IMG/VR virus record: IMGVR_UViG_3300002242_000927
Location: 1 to 26,765 of that record
DNA from: a virus
Reading direction: 5' to 3' (one strand)
Length of the DNA: 26,765 nucleotides
Shown piece by piece: positions 15,701-23,295 of this stretch. Numbering within the stretch: the stretch's first letter is position 1; the number at the start of each line of letters is the position of its first letter. The notes beneath the pieces were generated by a model. That model searched no databases. It worked only from the letters and a program-made list of their open reading frames with translations, and was not told where the DNA came from. Made by a program: the position numbers and the translations under genes.

Positions 15701-18700
15701 GGCTGGGCTTACTTTAGCTGGATTCCATATTGAGGCTGGAGCAAGGAGATATTCAGAATATACTAAACGTATGGTCGATGATCTCGGTGAAGCGGTAAAA
15801 CCCTATCTAAGATCATTTTATGAATCAGTAAGACATTATCCAGGGTTCGATAATACTGGGATGGATACTGCTGAGACCATTGACGCATTAGATCAGAATA
15901 AAGGTGAAAGTAATGCAAGACAAAGTAATGCTGACAAGGTACCAAAAAGAGAAACTTTACAACATGATGCGGCAAGCACTGGAGGAAACGAACCCGGAAC
16001 TATTTCAGCAGCTAATAAAAGCCAAGGAGCTGAGAACGTTCCTGGAGGAAAGAGCGGCACAGGTATTTCTGGAAATACAACAACTTCTGAAAGCGGGAAT
16101 GCAGGACATGGAAGCTTTCAAGGTGGTAAGAGATCAAGTTCTACTTCTCAAGTAACCAAAGAACAGGAGAAGGATCAGAGTAGTGCAAAGCCTGAGCCTG
16201 ATCCGAAAAGAAAGCTGGCTACAAAGCGTGCTGAAAATGCACTGGGTAAAATTAAAAAGACGCTTCGTAATGGCATTAAGATTATAGGCAACGGTCTCCC
16301 GGTGGATTTCACCAAGACCGGGGCTGTATCACTAATTGGTAAGCAAGTAGGAAACATTGAGGAATTGGCTGTATTGGCTCAGGTGTACCGAAATTCTGCC
16401 TTTGAAACTTTTAGAGTGTTCACTGTTAAGCAAGGTAAGATCGTCGGACAAACGGCTGTAACATCAAGAGTTCCCGGCTATTCCGCAGTGACTATAAGGA
16501 ATAGACCCAATGAGAAAGACTACGATTATATTCGTGAATTGATTAAAGATACTGATGCAGATGGATATTATATTCTGCATAATCATCCTTCTGGAAGTCC
16601 AGACCCAAGCACAGCAGATATAAGATTTACTCGAAATTTAGCCAGTAAAGTACCTGGATTAATACATCATGTTGTTATTAATCAGACGCATTTTGGGTCA
16701 ATCTCATCGACAGGAGAAACATTAGTTGATGACTTGCCGAAGAGGATAACAAACGACAAAGGCCGGTATGATGTCAATAATCCTTTAGTTCCCCATGATC
16801 TTTTAGGAGCAGAAATAAGATCACCCGAAGACTTGGTTAATATTGGGAAACAGATAACGGCGGGTAATACTTTTCAGATTGTAACAATCACACGATCTGG
16901 AATACGCGGAATCTTTGAAGTTCCTATAGAACAATTTAAAAAGCTATCTGCGTTAAAGATGCAGGCCATTATATCTAAAGTGGCCTTAGCGTCCGGTGGT
17001 CAGTCTATATTCTTAACCAATATACCCGTAACGTTATCCAAGACACAGTTAAATTTATTGCATAAATCTATCCGTTCCGATCTTATTACTGATGCTGTTA
17101 ATACTGATGGACAATCAATACGGGATGATACACAGGGCGGAATTTTCCCAGAACCAAACCACACGTTTGGACGTAGAGAAAGGGGCGGATTACAAGTCCG
17201 GGAAGACACCGCCGAACGGGAATATACAGTAGACCAACAATCCGCACGGGCTAAAGTAGGGCCATTGCCTAAGCCCGGTGTTTTTGCCAAAGTATCAAAG
17301 TCTATTAATACGTTGGTTGATGAAGGCTGGGCAAGATTTATATTGCGATTCAGGCAAAGCACGGTCGATCAATATGCCTCCTTCAAAGATATTCTTGGTG
17401 ATGTAGATTTATGGAAACTGAGTAATATTTCTGAATCTGCCGGGGGTGCTGTTGAAGGGCTACTGAAGTTCAGTGGAATTAAACTGACTAAGTCTGGCAT
17501 TATAGATGCAGATGAGACTATACAATCATTCCAGGAACTCGCTAAACCTTTAGGCACTGAACTTGGTGATTTTCTTTTGTGGATTGCAGGGCATAGAGCG
17601 AACCGTTTAAAAGGTGAAGGCCGGGAGAACTTATTTACCGAAGATGAGATTAAGGCCATGATGCGTTTAAATGTTGGTCACATGAATGATGATCCTAATG
17701 CGCCTTTACGCTCAGAGGTTTATGACGAAGCTCGGAAGGGATTTGAAGAGCTTAATGATTCAGTTATTAAAGTAGGCGTTGAAACAGGCGTACTGGACCC
17801 GGCTACCGCCGAAATATGGCGGCAAGAAGGTTTTTATGTACCTTTTTACAGAGTGCTTGATGAAGAAGGCGAGAGTGCTTTTAGTTTAGGTGGACGCGGT
17901 AAAGTAATTAATCAAACGGCTTATAAAAAGCTCAAAGGCTCCAATAAGAACGTCCAGGACTTGCTGATCAATGTCACTATGAACTGGCACAGAATACTGA
18001 CGGCTTCTTTAAAGAACCAAACAGGAACGAGAGCGATAGACCTTGCTGTAAAGATGGGACTTGCTAAAAAAATCCCAAACTCTCTACGCAAAGCCGGGGA
18101 TGTATTTATAAGACGCGGGGGGCATGAACAGTATTACCGGCTGGATAAAAATAGTTCAGATGCTAAGCTTGTGCTGGAGTCTTTGCAATCCTTGGAACCA
18201 CTCTATTTGCAAGGCCCGCTGATGGATGCCGCGAGAGGCGCCAAACGGCTGTTGACGTTTGGTGTAACGGCTTCACCTGAATTCAAAATGCGTAATTTAA
18301 TTAAAGATTCTATTCAGGCAATGGCGGTTTCCGGTGTATCGACCAATATTGTTAAAAATGTAGCTCAAGGATTTAAACATACCGGAAAAGGCAACAAGAC
18401 TTTAGCCAGGATGATAATATCCGGCGCTGCGTTTGGTGATTCAGGATACATTCATGGCAGTGATCCTAAAGCTATACAGCGGGAGATAGCAAACGATGTG
18501 GATGAAAGCCTTATCCTCACACCTAAAAGTGTACTTAATAAAGTGTGGCGTGGGTATCAGGATTTTGGCGCACGGTTAGAGAATGTTAACCGGGCAACTG
18601 AATTTGCTAATAAAGCCGATGTGGATTTACTTGACGCTGTCTTTTCAGGCAGGGATCAGTTAGATTTTAGCAGAACAGGAACCAGCAATATAGTCCGTAC

Positions 18701-19772
18701 TCTAGCACAAACAGTATCATTTCTTAATGCCAGGATGCAGGGGCTTGATAAATTGGGCAGAGCAGCGGTAGACCCGAACCAAAAAAAACAATTCTGGTCG
18801 GTGATGATGAGCTACGCGGCGTTATCAATAGCGGCCTATATAGCTATGAAAGACGATGATGACTATAAAGAAGCGGAACAGTGGGAGCGAGACAGTTATC
18901 ACCTTTTTAAAATACCGCTACTGGATAACAGTCCAATGTTCAGATTGCCAAGGCCTTTTGAAGTGGGATTCTTCAGTGCTATGGCTGAACGGGCGGTAGA
19001 ACAAATGGTTAATGATGATGTTCATGGTGAACTTTTTGCCAATCAAATATGGCATGGGCTAACAAATACGCTCTCACTTAACCCGGTTCCACAGGTCATA
19101 AAACCTTTTTCAGAAATTTACGCTAATCGAAATTCTTTTCTGGATCGGCCTATTGAGCCGGAGTATATGAAAAACTTATCTCCTGAGCTTCGTAAGCGTG
19201 CATGGACTTCACAGACTGCAATTGGATTATCCAAGGCATATAATACGATTGCTTGGGAATCCGTTGAATTGTCACCGTTACAAATGGAGTTCTTAGTCAG
19301 GTCTACGCTTGGGTGGATAGGTGCTTCAGCAATGGGCGCTACGGATTATATCTTTAATAACGCTACAGGACGAACAACGCCGGACTTAGAGTTGGGGCAG
19401 ATACCACTATTAAAAGCCGTGGTAAGGCAGCCACAGGCCAGAACAACGCAGTATAATACATCTTTTTACGATAACCTTAAGGATATGGACCGGGCTTTTG
19501 CTGATATAAAGAAGTACCGGGAGGATAAAAAGTCCACTGAATTTATCCAGGAATTCAAGCGTGAGCATTTTACAGACCTAAAGCTGCGTAAATCTTTTAA
19601 TAGAGCGTCGCGTAGAATGGCATCACTTAATAAGAGGATCGCAAGAATTACCGCAGATGACACCGGGCGAATATCCGGTAGTCAAAAAAGGGATAAGATA
19701 AGAGACTTAAATTCACAACGCAATGCTATAGCGGAGCGTATGAGTAAACTTAAAGAGAGGCAAGAGCAATGA
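12768..19772 (+). CDS. Giant polyvalent virion protein with RadC/JAB and LPD38-like domains (2334 aa)
   Basis: This is the largest gene. Residues 190-235 are a hydrophobic segment (QVAPQLITAIAFAGLSLPAQ) and 260-370 are Gly/Ala-rich helices, both typical of injected internal proteins. Residues 420-575 are two 78-residue repeats (QFAKARGIPEQAGI ... AARHLLGRG), 603-626 are NAG[RK] tetrapeptides, and 875-930 are eight KTETSKA heptads. At 951-1027 comes a block common in polyvalent proteins (GFHIEAGARRYSEYTKRM ... YLRSFYESVRHYPGF). A RadC-type JAB domain lies at about 1200-1310 with the motif H1271-N-H1273-P-S-G then S1281-T-A-D1284, and a degenerate second copy at about 1345-1455. Residues 1517-2080 resemble LPD38 (EGWARFILRFRQSTVDQYAS; LDFSRTGTSNIVRTLAQTVS; FLNARMQGLDKLGRA). 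By analogy with polyvalent proteins it is packaged and ejected with DNA, and the JAB metallopeptidase may act on host proteins. The stop overlaps the next start (ATGA). Confidence 0.8.
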   Translation: MAKGFYPQFNLEQSGQTGRVLKNAAVGSSVNPEKEIAQQSISDQSQNFGLSEEQSQAIDAENAQAYQAFLQSKGLAPEQQQQTRGVSDSLKDVSKSIIGGGVQGVDMALEGAARIAAGGINTAAEAVGADSRIELDPNNPIRQLQNAILDSRSKEGKALINDSQIEGDLFDFSSWKLGKKFSVEGFLNQVAQGAGQVAPQLITAIAFAGLSLPAQLGVGFTSGMLQGVAAGADQQHDYVMGLDNDSLAKQSSYYRSLIASGVSPDKAKSATADKAATGGAIGMGADTGLTQAMENVLVAAISRGKLKLPGKAKLKRWGKLKAAGVGALTEGSQEVSEGAAARVGSNITAGMDQAITDNSLSDFVLGAAVGGPVGGGLHTLSPGSISKKNKDDKLKIPTRKDSDLAAFTDSDAFPGDSNIQFAKARGIPEQAGIHGPQQPIVQPVGSGIDNTRLPPQLPDELIAQQALEQQAQEDAARHLLGRGVLPEGQTPPVLPADQFAKARGIPEQAGIYGPQQPIDNSISNTRLPPQLPEELLAQQAQQKQDEEDAARHLLGRGTSPEDQVPFQPQHLQGDKNEAIQPKENSNPNQQGAVEIQQNIPEQNAGRTAGTNAGKNAGRNTGRNEGKKNVSKDEAKQGLQKRGNDGRRVLKPEDNLITAIAKLGGVNAQEAEQQGIDPAHFKTAKHGIKRVFHKGKKAQTFDQMAETLREHGFVVDGANDLLDQMSRSLDQGEKIYTPEGAMTNLDNEAKAKQSDDAEQFNDRINSLLDRAKKTDPKYHAGLKKLNAEGKIDLSNINEFEKELSDLTGDEANNLSSYTEGDIQQREQKDKQHKEKEKQAIVKAEQKRKADLEVGTIIDEMLGNIGTDDIFDQNKRKTETSKAKTETSKAKTETSKAKTETSKAKTETSKAKTETSKAKTETSKAKTETSKAKTESKSDKPKSYGKENKIFTEDAAEKARAVLRSKLGQLNVGIDPEIMQAGLTLAGFHIEAGARRYSEYTKRMVDDLGEAVKPYLRSFYESVRHYPGFDNTGMDTAETIDALDQNKGESNARQSNADKVPKRETLQHDAASTGGNEPGTISAANKSQGAENVPGGKSGTGISGNTTTSESGNAGHGSFQGGKRSSSTSQVTKEQEKDQSSAKPEPDPKRKLATKRAENALGKIKKTLRNGIKIIGNGLPVDFTKTGAVSLIGKQVGNIEELAVLAQVYRNSAFETFRVFTVKQGKIVGQTAVTSRVPGYSAVTIRNRPNEKDYDYIRELIKDTDADGYYILHNHPSGSPDPSTADIRFTRNLASKVPGLIHHVVINQTHFGSISSTGETLVDDLPKRITNDKGRYDVNNPLVPHDLLGAEIRSPEDLVNIGKQITAGNTFQIVTITRSGIRGIFEVPIEQFKKLSALKMQAIISKVALASGGQSIFLTNIPVTLSKTQLNLLHKSIRSDLITDAVNTDGQSIRDDTQGGIFPEPNHTFGRRERGGLQVREDTAEREYTVDQQSARAKVGPLPKPGVFAKVSKSINTLVDEGWARFILRFRQSTVDQYASFKDILGDVDLWKLSNISESAGGAVEGLLKFSGIKLTKSGIIDADETIQSFQELAKPLGTELGDFLLWIAGHRANRLKGEGRENLFTEDEIKAMMRLNVGHMNDDPNAPLRSEVYDEARKGFEELNDSVIKVGVETGVLDPATAEIWRQEGFYVPFYRVLDEEGESAFSLGGRGKVINQTAYKKLKGSNKNVQDLLINVTMNWHRILTASLKNQTGTRAIDLAVKMGLAKKIPNSLRKAGDVFIRRGGHEQYYRLDKNSSDAKLVLESLQSLEPLYLQGPLMDAARGAKRLLTFGVTASPEFKMRNLIKDSIQAMAVSGVSTNIVKNVAQGFKHTGKGNKTLARMIISGAAFGDSGYIHGSDPKAIQREIANDVDESLILTPKSVLNKVWRGYQDFGARLENVNRATEFANKADVDLLDAVFSGRDQLDFSRTGTSNIVRTLAQTVSFLNARMQGLDKLGRAAVDPNQKKQFWSVMMSYAALSIAAYIAMKDDDDYKEAEQWERDSYHLFKIPLLDNSPMFRLPRPFEVGFFSAMAERAVEQMVNDDVHGELFANQIWHGLTNTLSLNPVPQVIKPFSEIYANRNSFLDRPIEPEYMKNLSPELRKRAWTSQTAIGLSKAYNTIAWESVELSPLQMEFLVRSTLGWIGASAMGATDYIFNNATGRTTPDLELGQIPLLKAVVRQPQARTTQYNTSFYDNLKDMDRAFADIKKYREDKKSTEFIQEFKREHFTDLKLRKSFNRASRRMASLNKRIARITADDTGRISGSQKRDKIRDLNSQRNAIAERMSKLKERQEQ
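14025..14492 (+). repeat. Coding tandem repeat, 234-base period (2 copies)
   Basis: Copies begin at 14025 and 14259. Each encodes QFAKARGIPEQAGI, a GPQQPI motif, NTRLPPQLP and EDAARHLLGRG inside the polyvalent protein. Long stretches are nearly identical in DNA, so the duplication is recent or is kept alike by recombination. Confidence 0.85.
14574..14645 (+). repeat. 12-base coding microrepeat (about 6 units)
   Basis: Tandem units of the type AATGCCGGGAGA encode a run of N-[AT]-G-[RKT] tetrapeptides in a linker of the polyvalent protein. The run is basic and flexible. Confidence 0.75.
15390..15557 (+). repeat. Tandem 21-base repeat, 8 copies (KTETSKA heptads)
   Basis: Eight units start every 21 bases from 15390 to 15537 and encode KTETSKA. 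They differ only at the last codon base (GCC or GCT, in the order C,C,C,T,C,T,T,C). A ninth unit breaks off as KTESKSDKPKS. The result is a lysine/threonine-rich linker of 56 residues between helical parts of the polyvalent protein. Confidence 0.9.
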
Positions 19773-20092
19773 GTGAAGAACACAATTTTTCTAAAATGAC
19801 GAAAGACGAACTGGCTAACTTCGTATTGTTTGAAGGATTAGAAGTTGAACTCGATCTATCGCAGCGCGTAACAGATTTGCGTAAGATCGTGGAAGCGGTT
19901 TATGAATTGAGCCTTGAGGGTGAACCTGATCCTACAGAGCCTAAAGCTGCACCTGAAGGGTCTGAAGTTGTATTAACTAATCCTGATGGCACAATGCGCC
20001 GGGTAAGGAATAAAAAAACTGGGCATGAGTTTGAATTTACCGAGGCCATGCAGGAGCATGTTGATAATGGATTAGTAGAATTTATTGACTGA
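19769..20092 (+). CDS. Small acidic phage protein (107 aa)
   Basis: The gene overlaps the polyvalent gene (ATGA) with a GAGAGGCAAGAG ribosome site. The product starts with a SAP/LEM-like helical signature (FSKMTKDELANFVLFEGLEVELDLSQRVTDLRKIVEAVY, about 7-46). A Pro/Glu linker and a C-terminal NPDGTMRRVRNKKTGHEFEFT segment follow. The first motif resembles short helix-extended-helix domains that bind nucleic acid or partner proteins in phage particles. Location between the ejected protein and adaptor genes suggests a virion assembly role. Exact function unknown. Confidence 0.55.
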   Translation: MSEEHNFSKMTKDELANFVLFEGLEVELDLSQRVTDLRKIVEAVYELSLEGEPDPTEPKAAPEGSEVVLTNPDGTMRRVRNKKTGHEFEFTEAMQEHVDNGLVEFID

Positions 20093-20097
20093 AAATT

Positions 20098-20733
20098 ATG
20101 GCTATTAAAACGGTCGATAACTTAATTCTTGATGCCAGTAGTGATATTTTAGACCCTGGTAAAACCCGTTGGACAGATGCCGACTGGCTACGTTATATCG
20201 ACAGAGGCTACCGGGCTATAATGAACTACCGCCCGGATGCTTTTACTTCAGTAGTTGGTATGTCCCTTGTGCCAGGAGTTAAACAGACTTTACTCGCTAC
20301 GGATGGCAGCCGGTTTTTAAAGATACTGCGAAACGTCACTTCACCAGAAACAAGTAATCCGGTTTTTGTAAATTTTGATTACATTCGTGACCTTTCAGAA
20401 TACTGGTCCGGTGATGCCGCCAATGCTGTTGTTAAAGAATTTTCCTTTGATATAGCAGACCCAAGAACCTTTTATGTTTACCCAGCGCAGCCGGCTGCGG
20501 GCATGGGTACTGTAGAGATACAAGTCACCCGCCCTCCGGTGGATGCCGCATTAGGGGGAGCATTGGATTTACCAGACAATTATTATGATGCACTGCTTAA
20601 TTACATTATGTTTTTGGCCTATGCGAGAGACTACGACCAAAAGAAAATGGAGCATTTCAAAATATATCAAACGCTGATGGGTGTTAAGACTCAAAGCGAT
20701 AGTGTAGTAACGCCAACAGAAGCAACCACATAA
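20098..20733 (+). CDS. Phage head-tail adaptor protein (DUF6682-like, 211 aa)
   Basis: The protein begins MAIKTVDNLILDASSDILDP then RWTDADWLRYIDRGYRAIMN and YRPDAF. This is the adaptor signature 'W-x-D-x-[ED]-L-x-x-[WY]-x-x-x-G-x-x-x-I-x-x-x-RPDA' seen in short-tailed phage connectors. A beta middle (residues 60-160) and a helical C-terminus (LPDNYYDALLNYIMFLAYARDYDQ) complete the usual layout and length. It would sit between portal and nozzle, forming the upper tail ring. It stands just before a second adaptor-like gene. Confidence 0.7.
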   Translation: MAIKTVDNLILDASSDILDPGKTRWTDADWLRYIDRGYRAIMNYRPDAFTSVVGMSLVPGVKQTLLATDGSRFLKILRNVTSPETSNPVFVNFDYIRDLSEYWSGDAANAVVKEFSFDIADPRTFYVYPAQPAAGMGTVEIQVTRPPVDAALGGALDLPDNYYDALLNYIMFLAYARDYDQKKMEHFKIYQTLMGVKTQSDSVVTPTEATT

Positions 20734-20742
20734 GGATAATCT

Positions 20743-21411
20743 ATGGCAACTTTCGATCAATTTTATGCTTTTATTCGTGCTGATGTACCGGGCTGTCCAA
20801 GTCCTAGAATGAAGCAGGCATTACTACTAACGGCAATTGACTTTTGTGATTTGTCTGAAGTTTGGCGGTTCAATATTCCGGCCCAGGACATGACGTCCGG
20901 GCAGAGTATCTATCCTTTAACAGCTGAAACAGATGCGCGCGTGTCCAGACCGCAAAGAGTTTTATTGAATAAGACTGAGTGTAATGGGGTGAGCGAACAG
21001 TACTTAGATGCCCGGTTTACTGACTGGGAGAAGCTTCCTGATACGAAAGAGCCAAGGGTTTTTATCAGTCGTAAGCCTGGTGAAATAGAATTTGTCCAAA
21101 CGCCGAACTTTACGCATACATTAGGACTTGAAATTACGACTGTGCAAGTTCCAGCTATAACAGCGTTAACGCTTCCTGATTTGCTCTATACGGATTATCT
21201 CACCGCGATAACTGACGGTGTACTGGCAAGACTTAAGCGCGCTTCAAGGAAAGATTCGTGGTTCGACTCAAGAGCCGCGTTGACTCACCAGGGCGAATAT
21301 TTAAAGAAACGCCAAGGGGCCTTTGGAAAAACTTTAGGTGGCAATGTCAGGATGAGTGATATTGTGGCGCCAAGGTCATTTGTTGGACGATTGGCGCGAA
21401 GTAATTACTAA
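20743..21411 (+). CDS. Second adaptor / gp11-like tail connector protein (222 aa)
   Basis: The 222-residue protein starts MATFDQFYAFIRADVPGCPS, then PRMKQALLLTAIDFCDLSEVWR and IPAQDMTSGQSIYPLTAETDARV. It ends with a helical region (LPDLLYTDYLTAITDGVLARL). This is the pattern of small phage connector proteins that carry an N-terminal helix pair, a beta sandwich and C-terminal helices. It follows the DUF6682-like adaptor by 10 bases with a TAAGGATAA ribosome site. It is the last + strand gene; the next genes converge from the right. Confidence 0.6.
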   Translation: MATFDQFYAFIRADVPGCPSPRMKQALLLTAIDFCDLSEVWRFNIPAQDMTSGQSIYPLTAETDARVSRPQRVLLNKTECNGVSEQYLDARFTDWEKLPDTKEPRVFISRKPGEIEFVQTPNFTHTLGLEITTVQVPAITALTLPDLLYTDYLTAITDGVLARLKRASRKDSWFDSRAALTHQGEYLKKRQGAFGKTLGGNVRMSDIVAPRSFVGRLARSNY

Positions 21412-21421
21412 TATAGCATTA

Positions 21422-21472
21422 TTATTTGGTGTCTATGTCTGCTATTTCTTCGGGCAATAATTGTTCGTTCAT
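21422..21472 (-). CDS. Possible 16-residue coupled peptide
   Basis: The stop of the MazG-like gene overlaps an ATG (ATGA) that opens a 16-codon frame, MNEQLLPEEIADIDTK. Coupled translation is possible and the overlap is of the same kind as between real genes here. At this length it may be chance. The 57-base gap between the converging genes has no clear terminator. Confidence 0.2.
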   Translation of the reverse strand: MNEQLLPEEIADIDTK

Positions 21473-21867
21473 GTATTCTGATTCGTTCTTTCGCGCCAAG
21501 ACTCTTGAATAGGACTCAAATCTAAAGGTTTTATAATTGGTTTTCCGCACCCAGGGCAGAATTTAAAAGGAAAATTATCATCCTCTGTTTCGTGTGTAAA
21601 TAAAAATGTGAACTTGCAATCCGCGGTATAAATTCCTTCTCTATCCATACGCCATAGGCAAAATCTGTTCGGGCCGTCTTCTTGGTGGTGTAGCTCATGG
21701 ATAGCTCGGCGTAAGTAGATGGCTTGATCCAAGCATTCTTCTAGTGCATGTTGCAGCCACTTTTCCAAATCCAAATCTTCGCGCATCATATCAACGTTAT
21801 ACTTATTCAGTCCGAACTTGGCACGCTGTTCTATTAGTTCTATTACTTGATCTTCGATGTAAGACAT
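21469..21867 (-). CDS. MazG-like protein with C-terminal zinc ribbon (132 aa)
   Basis: Residues 8-56 (IELIEQRAKFGLNKYNVDMMREDLDLEKWLQHALEECLDQAIYLRRAI) carry the 'GL-x-KYG ... W-x-x-HALEE-x-LD-x-A-x-YL' motif of phage MazG-like all-alpha nucleotide pyrophosphohydrolases. The acidic residues E43, E44 and D47 are candidates for magnesium binding. Residues 70-107 have four Cys (C70, C84, C104-x-x-C107, in FCPGCGKP) like a zinc ribbon. Such proteins trim nucleotide or alarmone pools during infection; the substrate is not readable here. AGGA precedes the ATG. Confidence 0.65.
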   Translation of the reverse strand: MSYIEDQVIELIEQRAKFGLNKYNVDMMREDLDLEKWLQHALEECLDQAIYLRRAIHELHHQEDGPNRFCLWRMDREGIYTADCKFTFLFTHETEDDNFPFKFCPGCGKPIIKPLDLSPIQESWRERTNQNT

Positions 21868-21876
21868 TTTATTTTC

Positions 21877-22140
21877 CTATAATTTTTTCACACATAATAT
21901 TAATTTATGGGTTGTAAGGTCTTCGTTAAAAGTTATCTCATATTCAGGAGGAATTAAACCTTCCTCAATCGGACAGAAAAGATGTGATGTTCCGATAAAT
22001 TCAAAACAGTCATTATAAAATAGGTGTTCCACTCTAAGCGGAACAAAGCCTAAGTCTTTGAATAGCTTTGGGGCAATACAACTATTAACGACTTTTGTTT
22101 TTAGATAAAATTTACCTACTCTTCTTTTCATATTATTCAT
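21877..22140 (-). CDS. Hypothetical protein (87 aa)
   Basis: I choose the ATG at 22140, which overlaps the preceding gene's 3' end, giving MNNMKRRVGKFYLKTKVV. A longer frame to 22203 would overlap by 70 bases and has no ribosome site. The protein has a basic start and a beta-like middle (FVPLRVEHLFYNDCFEFIGTS), then PPEYEITFNEDLTTHKLILCV. No family is recognised. The -strand run 21469-24161 reads as one operon, most likely early or middle genes. Confidence 0.5.
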   Translation of the reverse strand: MNNMKRRVGKFYLKTKVVNSCIAPKLFKDLGFVPLRVEHLFYNDCFEFIGTSHLFCPIEEGLIPPEYEITFNEDLTTHKLILCVKKL

Positions 22141-22387
22141 AATCAATGGATACATCATGCTTGCCTTCTTCGTAAAGAGAACAGTGTTTTGAAAAAACAT
22201 CAAGGCATGCTTCTTGAGAATTTAGTCGTCCACGCTTTTTACAAAACTGTACTTTGTCGGGGAGTGATGTGCCATAAGATACATCACGCAGCCAATAAAC
22301 TTTGCCGTCATCGTTTATTTGCTTTTTGCAAAAAATAAACGCTGTTTCAAAGTCTAAAAACTTGCAAGCAGTGAATTTCTTTTCCAT
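22133..22387 (-). CDS. Small Cys-rich hypothetical protein (84 aa)
   Basis: The start overlaps the stop of the repeat gene before it (TAATG). The product has five Cys (8, 20, 49, 61, 69) and the motif QFCKKRGRLNSQEACLDVFSKHC, which looks like a small metal- or disulfide-stabilised domain. A YWLRDVSYG segment is in the middle. No family is recognised. Coupling suggests co-expression with the repeat proteins upstream. Confidence 0.55.
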   Translation of the reverse strand: MEKKFTACKFLDFETAFIFCKKQINDDGKVYWLRDVSYGTSLPDKVQFCKKRGRLNSQEACLDVFSKHCSLYEEGKHDVSIDYE

Positions 22388-22917
22388 TACATTTCTTCAA
22401 GAGTAGAGGATTGGTGCTCCTGCTTTGAGTAGGGCTCTTGATCGGGGCAATACTGATTCCATTCACGCATTTCCTGAGCTGTTGGGTTTTTGGATTGATG
22501 CTCTATTTTGGTATAGCAGGTTTGATCGGGGCAAGAAACATTCCATCTGCGAATTTCTGAAGCTATGGGGTTAGTGGATTTGTGTTCCTCTTTGGTGTAG
22601 GGAGTTTCGTCTGGACAGTCAACATTCCACCAACGAATTTCCAAAGATGCGGGGTTAGTGGATTTGTGTTCCTGTTTGGTGTAGGGGGTTTGGTCGAGAT
22701 AACCAAGGTTCCAAAGACGCATTTCCCAGGTTGTGGGGTTAGCGGATTGGTGTTCCTGTTTGGTGTAGGGGGTTTGAGCTGGGCAATCAATATTCCATTC
22801 ACGTATTTCTTGAGCTGTTGGGTTAGTGGATTTATGCTCATCTTTGGTGTAGTGGGTTTTGTCTGAGTATCGCTGATTCCATTGACGCATTTCATCGGGC
22901 GTGTGTGTGGTTTTCAT
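22387..22917 (-). CDS. WN-repeat protein A: six 28-residue repeats (176 aa)
   Basis: Almost the whole protein is six tandem units of 28 residues (the first is 27 and reads MKTTHTPDEMRQWN...). Consensus halves are NPTA-x-E-[MI]-R-x-WN, then (D/x)CPDQTPYTKQEHQS[AT]. Units begin at residues 32, 60, 88, 116 and 144; the tail is TLEEM. Conserved positions are P2, E6, R8, W10, N11, P15, Y20, T21, K22, E24, H25 and S27; the Cys at 14 is missing in two units. The pattern suggests two short helices per unit joined by a Cys-Pro turn. No signal peptide or membrane segment. Start is within the stop of repeat protein B (ATGA) with GAGGAAG as ribosome site. I do not recognise the family. Confidence 0.75.
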   Translation of the reverse strand: MKTTHTPDEMRQWNQRYSDKTHYTKDEHKSTNPTAQEIREWNIDCPAQTPYTKQEHQSANPTTWEMRLWNLGYLDQTPYTKQEHKSTNPASLEIRWWNVDCPDETPYTKEEHKSTNPIASEIRRWNVSCPDQTCYTKIEHQSKNPTAQEMREWNQYCPDQEPYSKQEHQSSTLEEM

Positions 22918-23273
22918 AATTCTTCCTCGGTATATGGGGTTTGGTTGGGACAGTCATTATTCCACAAAACCATTTCAGAAGTTATTGGATTAGCGGACTG
23001 GTGTTGGTGTTTGGTATAGGGAGTTTGACCGGGACAATCAGTATTCCACCAACGCATTTCCAAAGCTGTCGGGTTTTTGGATTGGTGTTCCTGTTTGGTG
23101 TAGAGGGTGTAGAGGGTGGAGAGGGTTTGCCTGCACCAATAAAAATTCCATTGACGCATTTCCGGAGCTGTGGGGTTAGCGGATTGGTGTTTTGTCTTGG
23201 TGAAGGAAGTCTCATCTGGAAAATGTTTAGTCAATTCAAGCATTTCCTGAGCTGTGGGGTTGGAAATTTTCAT
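22914..23273 (-). CDS. WN-repeat protein B: four 28-residue repeats (119 aa)
   Basis: The start is the ATG at 23273, chosen over a longer frame because a strong GAGGAGAG Shine-Dalgarno precedes it; the product begins MKISNPTAQEM. Four units follow. Unit 1 is degenerate (LTKHFPDETSFTKTKHQSA). Unit 2 carries a six-residue insertion from a 9-base microduplication (TLSTLYTLYTKQEHQS). Unit 3 is near consensus and unit 4 ends early with YTEEEL. The last three codons supply the ribosome site of protein A, so the two are coupled. Unit divergence fits an older array beside a more uniform one. Confidence 0.7.
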   Translation of the reverse strand: MKISNPTAQEMLELTKHFPDETSFTKTKHQSANPTAPEMRQWNFYWCRQTLSTLYTLYTKQEHQSKNPTALEMRWWNTDCPGQTPYTKHQHQSANPITSEMVLWNNDCPNQTPYTEEEL

Positions 23274-23295
23274 AAGCTCTCCTCGATGTAGGGTG

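Noticed and set aside
21412-21468. Searched for a bidirectional terminator between the converging blocks.
   Set aside because: Only a weak AT-rich partial palindrome (near 21411-21426) is visible; not enough to call a terminator.
22582-23291. Two + strand frames (22582-22866 and 22941-23291) with Gly/Val/Phe-rich repeating products.
   Set aside because: They are antisense shadows of the WN-repeat genes. Their repetition is imposed by the 84-base period, they have no ribosome sites, and the - strand frames have coupled starts and conserved polar motifs.
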